From assembly GCF_026151205.1 (NCBI RefSeq), contig NC_087080.1, positions 11,703,837 through 11,767,836 on the forward strand: 64,000 nucleotides of DNA. Direction: 5' to 3'. Position numbers and translations under genes: made by a program. Shown piece by piece: positions 23,081-37,194 of this stretch. Position 1 is the first letter of the stretch. Every line of letters begins with the position of its first letter. Below the pieces are notes generated by a model, which searched no databases, was not told where the DNA came from, and saw only the letters and a list, made by a program, of their open reading frames with translations. The stretch is from Bolinopsis microptera. Taxonomy: Eukaryota > Ctenophora > Tentaculata > Lobata > Bolinopsidae.

Positions 23081-23897
23081 TTTAAGAGGGGGGGGGGGGG
23101 GGGGGGGTCACCCTGATTTTTTTTGTGAAACTTGGTTTCGAGATAGCAGTAGACCAACAAACTAGGACCGGTGGCCAAACTTTTGAGGGGGTCTAAATTT
23201 AGCAGGGCAAATTTTGGAATTTGGCCGCCAAACTTTTTTAAAGGCCTAACTCAAAATTCTGTCCCAAAACTTAAGGTCATGAGACAATTCTACGTTGATT
23301 CTGAAAATTTCATGAAAAAATATTGAAACCCTATTGAGTTCTATTGTTTTGAGCGAAGTCAGTTTTGCAAATATCGCGAACTGAGATATGGGCGATTTTG
23401 TTCATTTTTTGCGATTATTTGAACACAGAATCCACAATTAGGTAGATATTGAGCTGACAATCAAATAGAATGTGTAGTTTAGGCTTACCTTTCATATAAA
23501 GTTTGTTTCAAAAATATTGATATTTGCCCAATTTATGGGCCAAATTCGATCAAATTAGGTGCGTATGCCCAAATATGGTCTTATGGTTTTTGGCTCATAA
23601 CTCAGTCATTTTTCGTCCAATCTTGATGAAATTTCATATACGAGTTCAGGGGACCATTAGCTACAAGTAAGGCACCTAAAAATCTTGATTTTGGGCATGT
23701 TCAGGGTATTTGGCTAAATTGGGCCTAATTTGGACCAAATATGGGCGTGGCTGCCCCGCGGGCACCGTTTGGCGGTTGGGGTCCGGGACCCCCTCAAAAG
23801 TTTGGTCACTGGTCTTAGTTTGTTGGTCAACTGCTATCTCGAAACCAAGTTTCACAAAAAAATCAGGGTGAACCCCCCCCCCCCCCCCCCCCTTAAA
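23081..23897. mobile_element. Poly-G-ended MITE, copy B (complete)
   Basis: 817 bp. Outer tips TTTAAG and CTTAAA, then a G tract of about 20 bp (C tract at the right end), then about 85 bp of inverted repeat (CACCCTGATTTTTT.GTGAAACTTGGTTTCGA...CCAACAAACTA). No ORF. Reference copy for the truncated copies at 15713 and 61470. The tips contain TTAA, compatible with Harbinger-type TTA/TAA targets, but the exact duplication cannot be resolved because the tips are themselves palindromic. Confidence 0.85.
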
Positions 23898-26800
23898 GCA
23901 ATATAGGGTATATAGTGCTTAGTTTTAGAGATATTCACCTGTCATGTGGGCCGCACTCTCGCTAAATTTTGCCGAATATCTGGATGAATACGGTTCTGGC
24001 CGGATATACAGCTTAATATCCGGTTCCGGTCTGGTTTAGGTTGCGTGGCCGCAAATCAACTGGAAATTTCAAAATTTTTCAGGCAAATTGTGTTTAAAAA
24101 ACTTCATTTGGGGATTTCAGGTAAAATTCCGGGTCCTCACAGTTTGATCTTGCAGACCTAAAAGCATGTCTCGAGATCTGATCCGGTTAAAAAGTATATA
24201 TGCCGGGTCTTTAGCATAGGATCACAGGGTCTAATATGGCATGAAGTGCACGAAATCGGAAATTTCAAAACTGTTAGGATACATTTTTTAATTTTCTGAG
24301 ATTTAGCAGCGAGCGGTCGGAAATCTTAAAACTTTTCAGTAAGATTTTAATTCTCCTGTTTGCCACATAACTCGCGGTTCCGGTCTAAAAAAAAGGAAGA
24401 TTCATTGATATCTGACCGATTCCAGTCCTGCAGCCAAATCCCTAGATAGGTACTCGGTTCCTAAGTTCCTAGTGGTATGTGATTATATCAAATGTGATCA
24501 ATATGCGTACGCTAAAATATAGATCTATACAACGGAGTACGATCAGTTACTGGGGCACCATGAAAGCCCCTCGTTTCTCCGCAAAGTCTTTCTCATTGTG
24601 CTAACTTTAAAGTAACTTTACAACATTTTTATTGTCTGAATGTGAACAATGATGTGAAATATGATGTTGTAAAGTTACTTTAATTTTAAAGTACTTAAAT
24701 TTGAATTGTCAGAACTCTATCTCAAACTGTAACATAATGAAAACACTACCCCACGGAGTTAAGATAATAGTCATGAAGTAACTTGTTTGAATAGCAAGGT
24801 GTTGTAACCATGGTTGTTGTAACCATGGTTACATTCGTACACGAATCTCTGCATTACTCCGGTACCACGTGATTTTCACAGTCTTAATTCTCATACACGT
24901 AACATTGTTACCAACAAGAGACTATAGTTTTACCCGTTTTGACGAGGACTATGTTATGACGATCAACAATGAAAGAGTAAGATAAACAGATAAGAAAAAA
25001 AGACAAGTTTTCATAACAAGATGATCGAGGATGTTTGATTCATGATTGATTATTGATTATTTGGATACACTCTTCTAATTACGATATATTTTGATAACTT
25101 GACCAATAAAAGTAAAGAAAAATAAAAGTAAAAGTCTAATAAGTTACCATTTAAAACAAGTGTTCGCACTCAAAAAAGATTCAAATTGTTGAGGAAGGAA
25201 AAGTCAGTTCTCCGAAGAAAAGGTCGAGAGATTATATCACAAATTTAGCCAGTTCAGTGTTACTGTTACATACAGACTACAACTACAAGCCTAACGTTTG
25301 GTGCTCCTAGTCCTTGTTTGCCTAGACCAATATTTACTGTTTTATTTGTCACTTGCACCGTTTTTGTTATCGTTTTCTACTTATTCATTATTTACGGACA
25401 ACTGATACGAGAAGAAATGTGCTTATGATATTTCCTGTTTTAGTACGATTTAGTTGAGTATATAGACATCGGAGAAGTAAAAGTCGACAAATTTGAGGCA
25501 TAAAAAAGCGTGTTTTGGGATCGTTCAAATATTACGTAAGCCCTCTGATCCCCCTTAGTAAGTCACTTAAAACAAAAGCTTTAGTGTAGAAATTACAAGT
25601 TTTTCTAAACCACCTCCCCCTGGCTTACGTAATACACGTATCGATCCCTAGCATGGTACAAATCTATAAAAATGTTAACAATAACAATTTATATTAATTC
25701 ATTATAATAAGTTATGGACTAACAAAATACACAGCAAACCTAATAACGAATCCGATAACTAAACGAACTAGGTGTGCGAGCCACTTGCTCGACCATCAGT
25801 GTCGGATGAATGGTTCTACGATTTCCTCGGCTCATTTATAACAAATCGGTTGGGTAACTTGATTTTTTAATGAGAAAACGTTAGTTTTTATGCGTGAGGA
25901 TTTGATAGGCCGATAGTATTTACAGCAGGAGGAAACAGAGATAGGAACCTGAACTTCGGTAACCACCACCTGGCTAATCTCTTATCATCAATCAAGCCAT
26001 AAAACTGTCTCGCAAAATTATACTTATCGTGCAGCCGAGATTTCTTGACATAGATAACAGTAACAAAGGGAATCGAAGGGGTCAACAAGTAAACAGATAT
26101 CACGACAACGCGAAAACGGAAAAGGTGAAATTGGTCGAATCACCTCAATAAGGGAATCAGTTCGGTGAATTAAATTCCTCAGACATTTAATGATGAAGTT
26201 AGGGTCAGCTGTTTTTAGGTGTTAAAATTGTTGCAGTCCCTGGTTACTAATCTAATCTACTGATGGCGGGCCACCTTAATCAAGGAATCAGTTCAAAAAC
26301 TGTAATCATGATGAAATTCAATCCTAACGACGGTGAAATCCTTTGTACAATCTTCAGTGGAACTGGAAATACTAAAATAATCCTATTTACTACGGTGTTG
26401 AGCGTTCAAAATCTTTGATAATCACGCAGATATGGCAAAAGCTTTTTTTAGTGAAAGGTAGATGGTCAACGTTTCAAAGTTCTGACTACATCATATTCAA
26501 TATGTTCTACCTTTCGCTAACTATGACAGTGCCACTATCATTATAATAAATTATTTGTTACAATTAGTACTAGTTACTAATATAGTTACTATTAGTACTA
26601 GAAGCGTTGAAAGTATTAAATACCCTTACACCAAAATAGGGTTTTGTGTCGTCCAGCCCAATTGATTGCGCACTGCACAGCAACTTCAGTGACCATTTTT
26701 CTGGTTTAAAATTATTTTTTGGAAAAAATAATACGTTCATTACTCAGCTATTTCTGATTACCAGAACTTTTGAACACTCAACATTAAAAAATGCGATTTA

Positions 26801-26920
26801 TAAATAATGTCCCTAATCAGATATCACATTTTTCAACTATGTTATAATCACTTGTAACTATGGCCTATGCCCTTGCCACTGTCTTTAATAAAGTTAAGGA
26901 CCTCATGCAATTAGATAACT
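23898..26920. other. Gene-poor repeat region between SLC22-like and SLC18B1-like genes
   Basis: No ORF matches a known family. It contains a perfect 18-bp inverted repeat (AAAGTAACTTTACAACAT at 24609-24626, complement at 24664-24681) and a MITE at 25517-25648. Near 26884 an ATTAAA (minus strand), 32 nt past the SLC22 stop, is the likely poly(A) signal of that gene. Confidence 0.5.
25517..25648. mobile_element. MITE with GGGATCGTTCAAATATTACG end
   Basis: Left end GGGATCGTTCAAATATTACG and right end GTAATACACGTATCGATCCC form imperfect inverted repeats. Related to the MITE at 21443 (GGGGTCGTTCACATATTACG). Confidence 0.65.
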
Positions 26921-29900
26921 CTATATCTTCTCCTCATCTCTCTCTTTCCCATCCTCAAAAAGTAGTTCGAAGTCCTCCAAGGTTTGTGGCATGTCTTTTC
27001 CAGAAGTTTCCGGGACAAACATGAACACTCCGCAGCATATCATAGCCAGTATTCCTGTAAGGAGTATACATTTAATTTATCTGAAATATTGGAAGTAAAA
27101 AAAACCGTCTAATGTAACCGAAGAGACTAGAGAGTCCTCATTGATTCAACTGAAGCTAGAAATCGGCTGAAATTTCAATATTAATATTTTCCCTTACCAA
27201 CTAAAATATAAGGAACAACAGGGGACACTTCCAGCCAATCTCCGATGAAGGGAGCTATCAATGCTGCAACTCGTGCTGCAGCAGATCCTATACCTGTAGA
27301 TCATTAGTTTCATTAATCAAAAAACTTAAATTCTAAATTTGTCGGTCGGTCGAATGTATAGAATTATTCTCAAATCTTTACTTACAAAGTTCAATAAAAT
27401 CTTTACTTCCAAAAAAAGTTGTATTACAATGATATTGGGATTTGTCTCCTAGTTATGGTATACAGTGCTTACCTGAACCCAGATTTCGTATTTTAGTGGG
27501 GTACATTTCACTGGAATAAAGATAGATCACAGCCCACAGAGATCCCGTCACCGCCTGAAGGAAGTTATGACGTCACACTATACTACTTATACTTGACCAA
27601 TTACGTCACACTACTTGAACAATGACGTCACGCAACTATAACTATACCAATGACGTCACAACGTGCAAGTGATATGAATCTCTATGACCACCTTGTACTC
27701 AGAATCGGACACTTAGTTACATTTGACCATGCTTAAACTTAACTGTTTAACTTTTGCAATTTACTGTCTAATTGTGTTAATAGTATAATGTTTAATACTT
27801 TGAATTTTTGCCCCATGCTCTCACAAGCGTGAGCTGAAACGTTTAACCCAGTTGTAGGGAGGTATGTAAATTCCTCAGGCACATGCATAATTTGCATATG
27901 AGTGGGTACTACCAGAGGACGTATAATTAGCCCCGGAAGATGTCGATTATACATCGAATATAGGAATATGATCCAATCATGTTGGAAGATTATTCCGTAC
28001 TATCCCTATAATACTAAGGGTATGAGTAGTACAACGTTGTACATTGTACAACTATGAAGAGTATAAGACTAGACAGTATGTTCTTATTTTAACCACTATT
28101 ATCATGCTTTTCGTCGGCAATAACTTCATCCAAATATACCTGCTAGTGTTAGTCAGTAAGATAGATAAGGATTAAAGTCAATAAACGTGTCAGATTCAAA
28201 TATATGGTACCTTGCCAATGCAGTACATAATCTTTCTGCTGATACTGTTTTCGTAGATCGAGACAAACATACAGATACATCCAATACCAATAGAACCTAT
28301 AAAGGTGTACTTCCTTCCTATCTTCTCCATCAAGAAGTATGCTACCACCCTCCCTGAAAAAGTTAGCATTTAACAATTATGCCACCATCTTCACAGTGAG
28401 TTATTTCAAGCGACGCTGGTACCAGAAGTTTGTTTATTAACAGATCAGTATTGTGGTCTGACAACTAATACTCTAACAGTACTGATAAGACAGTGATAAA
28501 TTGATAAGAGTGTAACCTGGCAGTTCAGCGAGACCGAGGATAACCGCGTTCACATAAATGTCCCCTGCTAGAGACTTGGCACTGAACCACAACATGTAGT
28601 ACACCAGAGATGTCATGAACCACCCGAACATGTTGATTAGCATGCATCTGAAGAATGTGGATAATTAGTTGGTGAGTCTGGGTTCAGGGCTGGATTCACA
28701 TTTTCAGTCTGTCCAAAATGGCACATTGCCAAAAGACCAGTTTTAGTCACCTGACGAGTCGACCTCCGGTGAGTTTGCCCAACAATTCCCTGATGCTAAC
28801 CTTCTCCTCATCCTCCTCGAACAGATGGCACCCCTCCGGAACCTCCTTCCCGTTCCATTTGGCCACCTTCTCTAACATATCCAGAGCTTTCGCATCCTTT
28901 CCTTTCCCCAAGTAGTACCTGAGAGAAAGCATGGTGGTGTTTATTGCGAACTTATTGTGGAATTTATAACAGCATCCGGCATCGTCATAACAACGTCTTC
29001 TACTTGTCTATAACAACTAATATTACAGTAAATCGAGAAAGGTTCTCGAATGTTCTGTTGATAAATAACTACATATTTGCTATGGCCTAAGAGCATCATC
29101 AGTCATTACTTAATGGGTTGGAATGTGTTTACCACACCTAAGACATTATCTTCCAGAACAATCGTTAATCGTATATATTGTGTGACAGTATATGTTATAT
29201 ACATTTATATTTTATAATATGTTATATGTATACACTTATACAGCTATTTACTTGAAGTTATAGCTCTGTATATATTAACATAATAAAATATTATACATAT
29301 ATTTTGAAAATCAGGCTTTATATATTATAGTAAAATAACTTACCTAGCCGATTCAGGAAGCATGAAATAGCAGATGGGGAGCATGATGGTTGGGGGAAAG
29401 GCTAGAGCCAAGGCGTACCACTTCCACGACTTGAAGATCATTCCCCAAATTGCCACAGTTGCCATTCCTGGGAAAACGCTCTAGAGCCTTCAAACAAATA
29501 TAACTGTTTTATTGACAGGGCAGGCTATCGAAAACTGATAAATTTCACAATATACTTTCTGCAAAGTTGCAGGTTTCAAATCTCAAATATCAAACATGGC
29601 TCCATGAAACATGGCTTTGATATAACGTATGAGTACTGACTTTTGGTAGTGTTGAAAATTAACTTCGATCATACTACTTCAGCATCAAGTAGGAAGTTAC
29701 ACATTAAGATTTGTCAAATATGCTCATCAATACCACTTACCAACACTAGTCATAAAATGGAAAGCAGTTCCGACTTTGTTTCTGTACCGAGGAGGAGCAT
29801 ATTCCACCTGAACAGAAAAGAGGGGAGCTTCAGGGCAATAAATAGGGTTTATAATAGGGTTAATAGGGTTAATACTAATCATTTCACGGCAAAAAAGTTT

Positions 29901-32607
29901 AATGAGATCTATCGAAAACTGATAAAAATGTTCACGCTGTAAAATCATGGTTTTTATTCATAAATAATTACATTACCTCTAAGACGAAAGCTATGAGGAA
30001 GAAACCACCAAAAGCGGCCCCATCGAAGAAACGGCAGGCTAGGTAAACGTTAATATTGTTGAAAAACGGGATTATCCAAGCTTGAATGCAGCATATTCCC
30101 AAACTTATCATGCACGTCTTTCTCCTTCCTGTAGCAAAATGTAGTTGGAAACTGTCGACGAGAAGATTCAAAACAACTTGCAGCAAGATAGCCTCAAATA
30201 ATTTGAACGCACCTATTTGTCCTTGTTCAGTTTTTAAATTGGAATCAAAATTTCAACATTTCAACGTTACCTAGCATATCAGAGAGTGAACCGAATATCC
30301 AAACTCCGAAGAAAGCCCCAATGAAATATATCGACGAAGCAAAGCTGAACTTCCAATCTTCCGAACAACTCATCTTCATTGTGCTTCTTATAGAATGGCT
30401 GGAAGTTTGTTGTAAGTTTGACATTGTACGCTCAGTGTTAGACGACTCAGAGATCAGCTTCACACTCAATGTCCAGTAATCATTTTGATAAGCGTGATGG
30501 TGACATGAATAAGCCATTAACATAGTCTTAATTAAAACGATTCAACAAAATTAACCAAAAAACTTACTCTGCATATTCCTCATCAAATTTCCAAAAGTGC
30601 CCATTTCCTATCCTCCCGTCCTCTTCTAAAGCCACGTTAGCGTCCACTTGACACGGCATCTTCCCTTCTTCAAATCTAGCGGAGAAAACATTGTTTAAGT
30701 GATAACATTAGGTAATCATTACCGATGTCATATAAGTGTAATACCTGGTATTGAAATATTAATTTGTTCATCTAGACCTATATATTCTATGTTGTTTTAT
30801 TTTGATTTATTCCATCGGCCTTCTCATGTATGTGTTACAATGGGTTCTATTCGTGTCCAATGTTCCCATTGATTTCTGGTTCCCTTCTTGACTTACTTGC
30901 AACCGTTTTCTTCAGCTGTACAGGACCATGGAATAGACTTTGCCGTAAAAATGTCGAAGAGAATTCTCCAAGGACCGATAATGGCAACCATGGAGCAGAG
31001 GATTATGAGAGATATCTAATGGAGAAATGTTGTGCAATGGACATAACTGTTAGGTATTTTACACATTCTCTTGGTGGCCATTGCCCATTGCTCAACATGT
31101 CTCCAGTTAATTATTTGAAGAGTAGAAGTTATTAACTAAAGGCAGCATTAAATATCAGCAGTTCTGAGCGGAGCTCGGCACAATTCTCAGCAGATGTTAG
31201 TGGCTGTATTTCAGATGAAACGGCGGACGATTATATTAATATAGCTATCAGTATTCAGTATTCATCATCCAATGTAACTCTATTATTGCAGTGCTACAGC
31301 TAATTCTTATCAAATCTGTAAGTCCATTGACTCATCGGCAAGATTTACGAACCGACCAAAGTGTTAAACAATCACGATTAATAATAATATTATGATCGTG
31401 AACCCCAGAAACTAAAAAATATGGTGATTGGGTAAGCCAAATATGGTGTTAATCAAAAAATGACTTGCCAATTATTGTTTGAAGTTTTTCTATCGTGTAG
31501 ATCCAGTTTATTTGAAAATATTCATTTATAAATTAAATCAGGATATTTTATATTTTTACTTACATGCACCCAAGATCGGTGCCATTTTGAGTACATGTCC
31601 AGTAGAAGTTATTTTTAGCAGCAATTAAATCAAAAAGGATCCTCCAGGCAGCGATCCAGGCCAATATCGACGCTATCAGCACCAGTCCAATCTGATGTGA
31701 TATTTTATTTCCATGCAGCTCATTTTATTTATAACAGCATTGTAATCATTTTGATTTTCGCAGCCTTCAGATATGAAAAAATCATAATTTGAGTTGATAA
31801 CGGATTAACGATTCAAGTTTTGATTAAAAAAGAATACTTTAATTGCATAATCAGTAGTAAATCAATTGGATGATACCTGGAATTTCCCAACCGAACCAAA
31901 GTGCTCCAAAACTTCATCGATCTTGTACCTGAGGAAAGGATCGTTAGCCGAAAACGCCGAAAGGGAAAGTCACACTTAAGCCGTTAAGGCTCTTCAATTA
32001 CTAAATTTGTAATCTGGCAACGGTCACTGCCTAGTTTCTGACACTATCAGTCCACATTTAGCTGGAAACTCTAGAATTACCCTTCCACTAAGTCTGTTTC
32101 AGCTGTTATTCAGCAGATATAGCAGCTATAGCAGATATAGCAGTAATCAGTATAACATTGGCAGTCTAGCACGCTCCTAAGAAAGGTTGAAGATAACGTC
32201 CTATGAACTCCAAGTAGGAGATTCTTCTATCTTTCCATTTAGTGTTTGAAGTTTCTGGGAACTTTCTTTTTCTAATGAATCGAAAGGTGCTACACTTGGA
32301 TTCAGCACAATATGTTCACTTTATCCTAACCGTGCAGTATCCAAAAAGCCCGACTTAGTCTTATGGCATGATGGTAAGCACTAAGCAGGTATATGAATAA
32401 GTGTTGAATGTCGATCCGCGATTATCCTCAATAATAATACCACAATTTTGTAAATTAATTAATAATAAACCTCAATCTGGCAATGCTATCTTACCAATTC
32501 CCTCGACCAGCCGGCTTCTCTCCGTTAGCTGTCTTCTCTCCGTTAGCTGTCTTGGCTACATCGTCATCCTCTTGGGAACCACCCTCAATAGGTTGGTAGC
32601 TCGACAT
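26921..32607 (-). CDS. SLC22-like: SLC22-family organic ion transporter, 14 exons, complete
   Basis: Exons in transcript order: 32607-32495, 31928-31877, 31691-31564, 30675-30568, 30398-30271, 30128-29977, 29807-29741, 29467-29344, 28918-28751, 28647-28517, 28353-28211, 27554-27473, 27293-27198, 27054-26921; all GT-AG, phases close, 541 aa, usual for SLC22. YKIDEVLEHFGSVGKFQ opens the conserved N-terminal motif before TM1. A large extracellular loop with several Cys and an NGT sequon follows TM1, as in the family. The signature GSLSDMLG|RRKT (motif A) is split by an intron. LPESAR, SSEMYPTKIRNLGSG and VPETSGKDMPQTLED are family landmarks. Polyspecific plasma-membrane carriers of organic cations, anions or carnitine; the substrate cannot be read here. 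An in-frame 6-codon repeat (KTANGE twice) occurs in the N-terminal tail. Confidence 0.92.
27568..27659. promoter_or_regulatory. Cluster of ATGACGTCAC (CRE-like) sites in an SLC22 intron
   Basis: Perfect ATGACGTCAC at 27568, 27622 and 27650, plus TTACGTCAC at 27601. TGACGTCA is the CREB/ATF palindrome. The spacing sequence (TATACT, ACTTGA) also recurs, so this may equally be a decayed minisatellite. Lies in intron 11, next to exon 12. Confidence 0.4.
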
Positions 32608-35282
32608 AGTTCCACACTTTACAACCTCTACTATTCTTCCTTACTTGCGTAATAAATTGTAATAATAAAATAACTCTTTAGATCTTTCTGCATCCCCGGA
32701 TATTGAACATCAAAATGCGGAAAACCCGTTGGTTTCAAAAAATTTAAAATTGAGACGTTACAAACGAAATGTGTTCGTTGGAAGCAAGATTAAACGAAGT
32801 AAAAGCTTTAAGATGAAGAATGAATGAGAACTATAGGATGTAGTTCTACAAAACATCGCACCAAAATAAAGACGATCAAAATAATGACAGGCACTAAGTT
32901 TGACTTTGAGTAGAGCAGTGTTGTTCAATTTGATAAAAATATGTCCAAAATTACACTGTGTTTGACATCTCAACAAAATACGTCAAACTACGAGTCACGA
33001 GATCTTTGACCAAATTTACATCAAACTCTTAGGTGTTAAATACGAAGTTAAATACGAAATATTTGTGCTACTAACAGTTCGAATTAGCGCGCATGACATG
33101 GACAATTGGACACACATTATCTGACCTTGCTATACTAGACTTATAAATAATATAATCTTAATGTTGCACCTAGGCCGACAAACGCATGGGGTGGAGTGAT
33201 AATCGGATCAGATTTAAAGAATAGATTGTAAAGCTGTTAAAGACACACAGTCACATTGAAGTAAACACTAAACGCAATCATGCGTCACATTGAAGCTGAT
33301 ATATAAATTGAAACTAATATTTATATGTATTGTAACGGATAAATACGAGCTTTTCATCTATAAGTAGAATTAAAACAAATTCTAGAACATTACTATCAAC
33401 AAAATATATTTAATCACAGAATTTCCGATACAGATACTAGTAAATCAAGAAGCACAAATATAAATTAAACATGCAATAAATGAATCTGCAATAATATATT
33501 AAACTATTTTCACAGCTACAATTAAGCACGTTTATTGAGTATGTGATTGTAACAGAAGGTATACGTAAAATCAAGGCTAAGCAATAAGTCCTGAAATGGA
33601 CCGCATCAGCTTACAATCTTACATGTTGTTATAGTGTCAGTGGCTCTGGTCCTACAACTACAATTAACAGTATTTAACCAATCAAGCGGTGCATGTGAGC
33701 CGAACAGGCCATTGTTGTGGACACAACAAGAAAATTGAGAATAATCTTGTGCGAGGGTAGGGACCCAGATGTCGTTTCTAACCCAAATAAACTTTAAGGA
33801 GGCTTCTCATCAGTAGCCGCACCTCCTTACTCGGTTTCTGAACTGATCACTGATTCAATTTCAAACCATGATCAACTTGAAATAATTTAGGGAAACTGTC
33901 CGGAAATCTAAGTTTAAACCATATCTATAATTTCTGAAACTTGTGTGCAAACTGCAATGTTAACACGAATTAGGGGAGTTACTAAAGGATTGAGTGTGGG
34001 TAGTTATAGTTATGTAGGCCACCCTTTATGATGTTGATATAGAGCCAGAGAGGTCCTTATAATCCCTCTCCATCCTAAACTGGACTCTTACTTTCTTATT
34101 AATATGCATACATCGATTCTAAATATACAATTGACATACATTCTGACATTCATATTGTATGACTAATGACTGATGGTAGCCATGTACAGTGTACAATGAT
34201 TGTACACATGGCCTGGAAACCGCTTATCTGACCTGCTCATCACCACAGGTTGTATGATTATAACATATAGTCATAACTCATATACAATGTTTACGCTTTT
34301 TATAGAGCTGCAATTATTTTCTTTGTCTTACACTCGGCTACGAAAATTGAAAGCAATAAATTCATTTAAAGCCATGATCGTCACTTTGATTTTACTCCAA
34401 AATTAGGATTCCAAACTATGAGCAGCCCTAATAATAATTTTAAACGCCAAAATTTATTAGCAGTTGAGGACAAATTGCTGAAATAATCCCCTCCATAAAA
34501 TAGCATATAAAGTGAATAAGTCAAATATTAAGCAACATTTCTACACGGGAGGTGATATTTCTGAAACACAGCGTACTGAAGGACTCCATAAAGATTAGGA
34601 AGTCCGGTAAATTGGGGGTTTCAAACGCACTTTTATACAGTTTACACCGGCAAAAATGCAGTAAACAATCGATGCTTACTCTGCCGTCATATACCGGGTC
34701 TATTGATATTTCCCTCAAGTTGTACGTGTCAGCTATTGGAAATCTTATCGCTATTCATCGTGAGCCCACAAATAACAGGATTGTAAGCCTTCCTCCTGAA
34801 GGGTGCACGATAAATCAGAATTTTCGAGTTATCAACGGCAGATATACGTTGTACGTGTTCGTTCTAGAATAAAAACATAAATAGTGTTGAGTGCGGTGCA
34901 TTAACATCTCACCCCATGCAAACGTCTCTAAATCTCAAATTGATTTATTTCTATGCAGTATCCGTGATAGAATCGTGTTCCAGGTGTCACCTTAATGATA
35001 ATCAATTATCGGAAATCCGATACAAAGGAAACCAATCAACTTAAAAAGAAAAGCTACGCTATCCTGATCAACTAACTGGAGTAACTCGAACAATTATTGT
35101 AAACCGGAAAAAATAACACCTTTCATAAAATATTTACAACAAAATGTTCAACATTTTACCTTTCAAGTACATATAAAAAGATCATTCATAAAGCTATAAG
35201 ACAGTGTAATCCGGTGAGTATTTACTCACATTTTAAACCACAATTTACTTCTGAGTCTTGACTCATGAGCCGAGACTCAGGG
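32608..35282. other. Upstream region of SLC22-like gene, no gene recognised
   Basis: AT-rich. The longest open frame (34552-34872, +, 106 aa) has no recognised motif and is not supported. The SLC22 promoter should lie near 32610-33000; no clear element was seen. Confidence 0.4.
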
Positions 35283-35383
35283 TACAATTAGGCTCAGATT
35301 TCTGGCACGCTAGCTCAAACGTTTGGCTCAATGAAACTAATTGTCTTGACTTAGCGGATCTAATTCTTAACTACACTAGCCCA

Positions 35384-36005
35384 GCCGGCAAAGTTGGTTG
35401 GATTAACGTTGTTTTAAGGTTGGAATTTACACTTTCCAACGTTGGGTTTGAAACGTTGTGTAAAAGTTGATTAAACGTTGCATTACCAACGTTTGAAATG
35501 AGTTAGCTGTAAAAGGTTAATGTAACGTTTTTGCTACTACGTTGTATGTACGTTATCAGAAAAACTATACGACAACGTTGTTATTGAAACGTGTTAATAA
35601 CGTACTTGAAAAGTTCGTTGGATAAACGTTGTAATTTACACTTTGGGTTTGTAACGTTGTATACAAGTTGATTAAACGTTACATTACCAACGTTGGAAAT
35701 GAGTTAGCTGTAAAAGGTTAATGTAACGTATTTGATACAACGTTGTATGCACGTTATCAGAAAAACTATACGACAACGTTGTTATTGAAACGTGTTAATA
35801 ACGTACTTGAAAAGTTCGTTGGATAAACGTTGTAATTTACACTTTGCAACGTTGGGTTTGTAACGTTGTTTACAAGTTGATTAAACGTTACATTACCAAC
35901 GTTGGAAATGAGTTAGCTGTTAAAGGTTAATGTAACGTTTTGGTACAACGTTGTATCCACGTTATCAGAAAAACTATACGACAACGTTGTAATGAAAACG
36001 TAACA
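35384..36005. repeat. Left subterminal array, ~205-bp unit x3, AACGTT-rich
   Basis: Unit runs from GTTGGATAAACGTTG through ACATTACCAACGTTGGAAAT and CTATACGACAACGTTG. Repeats near 35400, 35611 and 35816. Each holds five to seven AACGTT palindromes in both orientations, the layout expected of multiple transposase-binding sites. Confidence 0.85.
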
Positions 36006-37194
36006 GTAACGTAACAACCATTGATCGCATTAAAAACACTTGGTGAAGCTTAAAATTTCTATAAATCATACAAATGAAAACGTTGCAACAAAGTTAACAC
36101 ATACGGGCCCATACCACACTTTTATTTTAGGTTATATTTACAGACAAATTATGAGAGAAATTATTTTAAAGTGTTCCACTAAGCAGCGAAAGCTAATCAA
36201 AACAAAAATCAGAGTAAGCTTTTAAGACTAACTTTAAATCTAAAACATAAAATAAAATTAAGAGGATAGAGCTTCTTTCAAATATTTTATCTTTCATCTA
36301 CACTTATAGACCAATCCACTTAGTATTACATTAAAGTAACAGCAAACAGCGATCTTGGTTTGTTGCGGCCAGTTAGTCATCATAAAAGTTTCAGTTTCAG
36401 TTTTCTTTAGTGTCTGATTACAGTTTCAGTTTCGGCCGATTTCTGAAAATACATTGTGAATGAAGTGGAGGAATAAAAGCCGGACAGCCCGAACCTCTAG
36501 TGCCGAGTTTAAATGTGCAGCTTTTTGTAGAATTTATTCGACTAGTTAAAGAAAGTTACTTTTTTTTGTAACTCTTAAATATATGGCGCTAAGAAGGTTT
36601 GGTGGTAATTGTAAATTCGGAAGTATAAATAACTTACATAGTTGTCGACAACTGACAAGCTTCACAGCTATAGTGATAGACTTCCTTGTCAAATGTCAAT
36701 CATCTTGTATCTGCCTCAGAACGATTCGGTATGGAATCACTGCTCGGGTCAACTTTAACTTCTCCCATTGCATCAAACAGAAGTAGAATTTTAAACTGAA
36801 ACAGTACAATTAAGTCAAGCAACCCTTACTTCTATATAATAATAAGAACTGCATATTTTAGATTCGACTGTTAATAACAGTCAAATCAAAAAATTTGTTA
36901 ATTCTAGTTCTAATATAAAGCCACAGACTTCATAACTTACATGCGACAGCATCTGTTACTCATATGGTTGATAGTTGTGCTTCATGTGCTTGTTGCAGTT
37001 GGTTCCAACAACTTCAAAGTCAGAGGAAGGATGAAACTTGCTCTCTTTTACAGTTTCGCGGCTGTTGAAGAGACACTTTCGCGGCACTAGACTGTCACTC
37101 AAACATTAATTTTGTGCCTGATAAGTTGTGCTATGGGATAAACTATTTAGTATCAGTATCTACAACAAGGCTAGGGTGTAGGAATGATTTTCTT

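Noticed and set aside
30830-31135. 101-aa plus-strand ORF in an SLC22 intron
   Set aside because: No recognised motif, and antisense within an intron.
34552-34872. 106-aa ORF upstream of the foldback region
   Set aside because: No motif, no splice support, composition like flanking non-coding DNA.
36390-36440. Interferon-response-like AGTTTCAGTTTC repeats
   Set aside because: Short, inside a transposon, with no nearby gene; chance low-complexity repeat is likelier.
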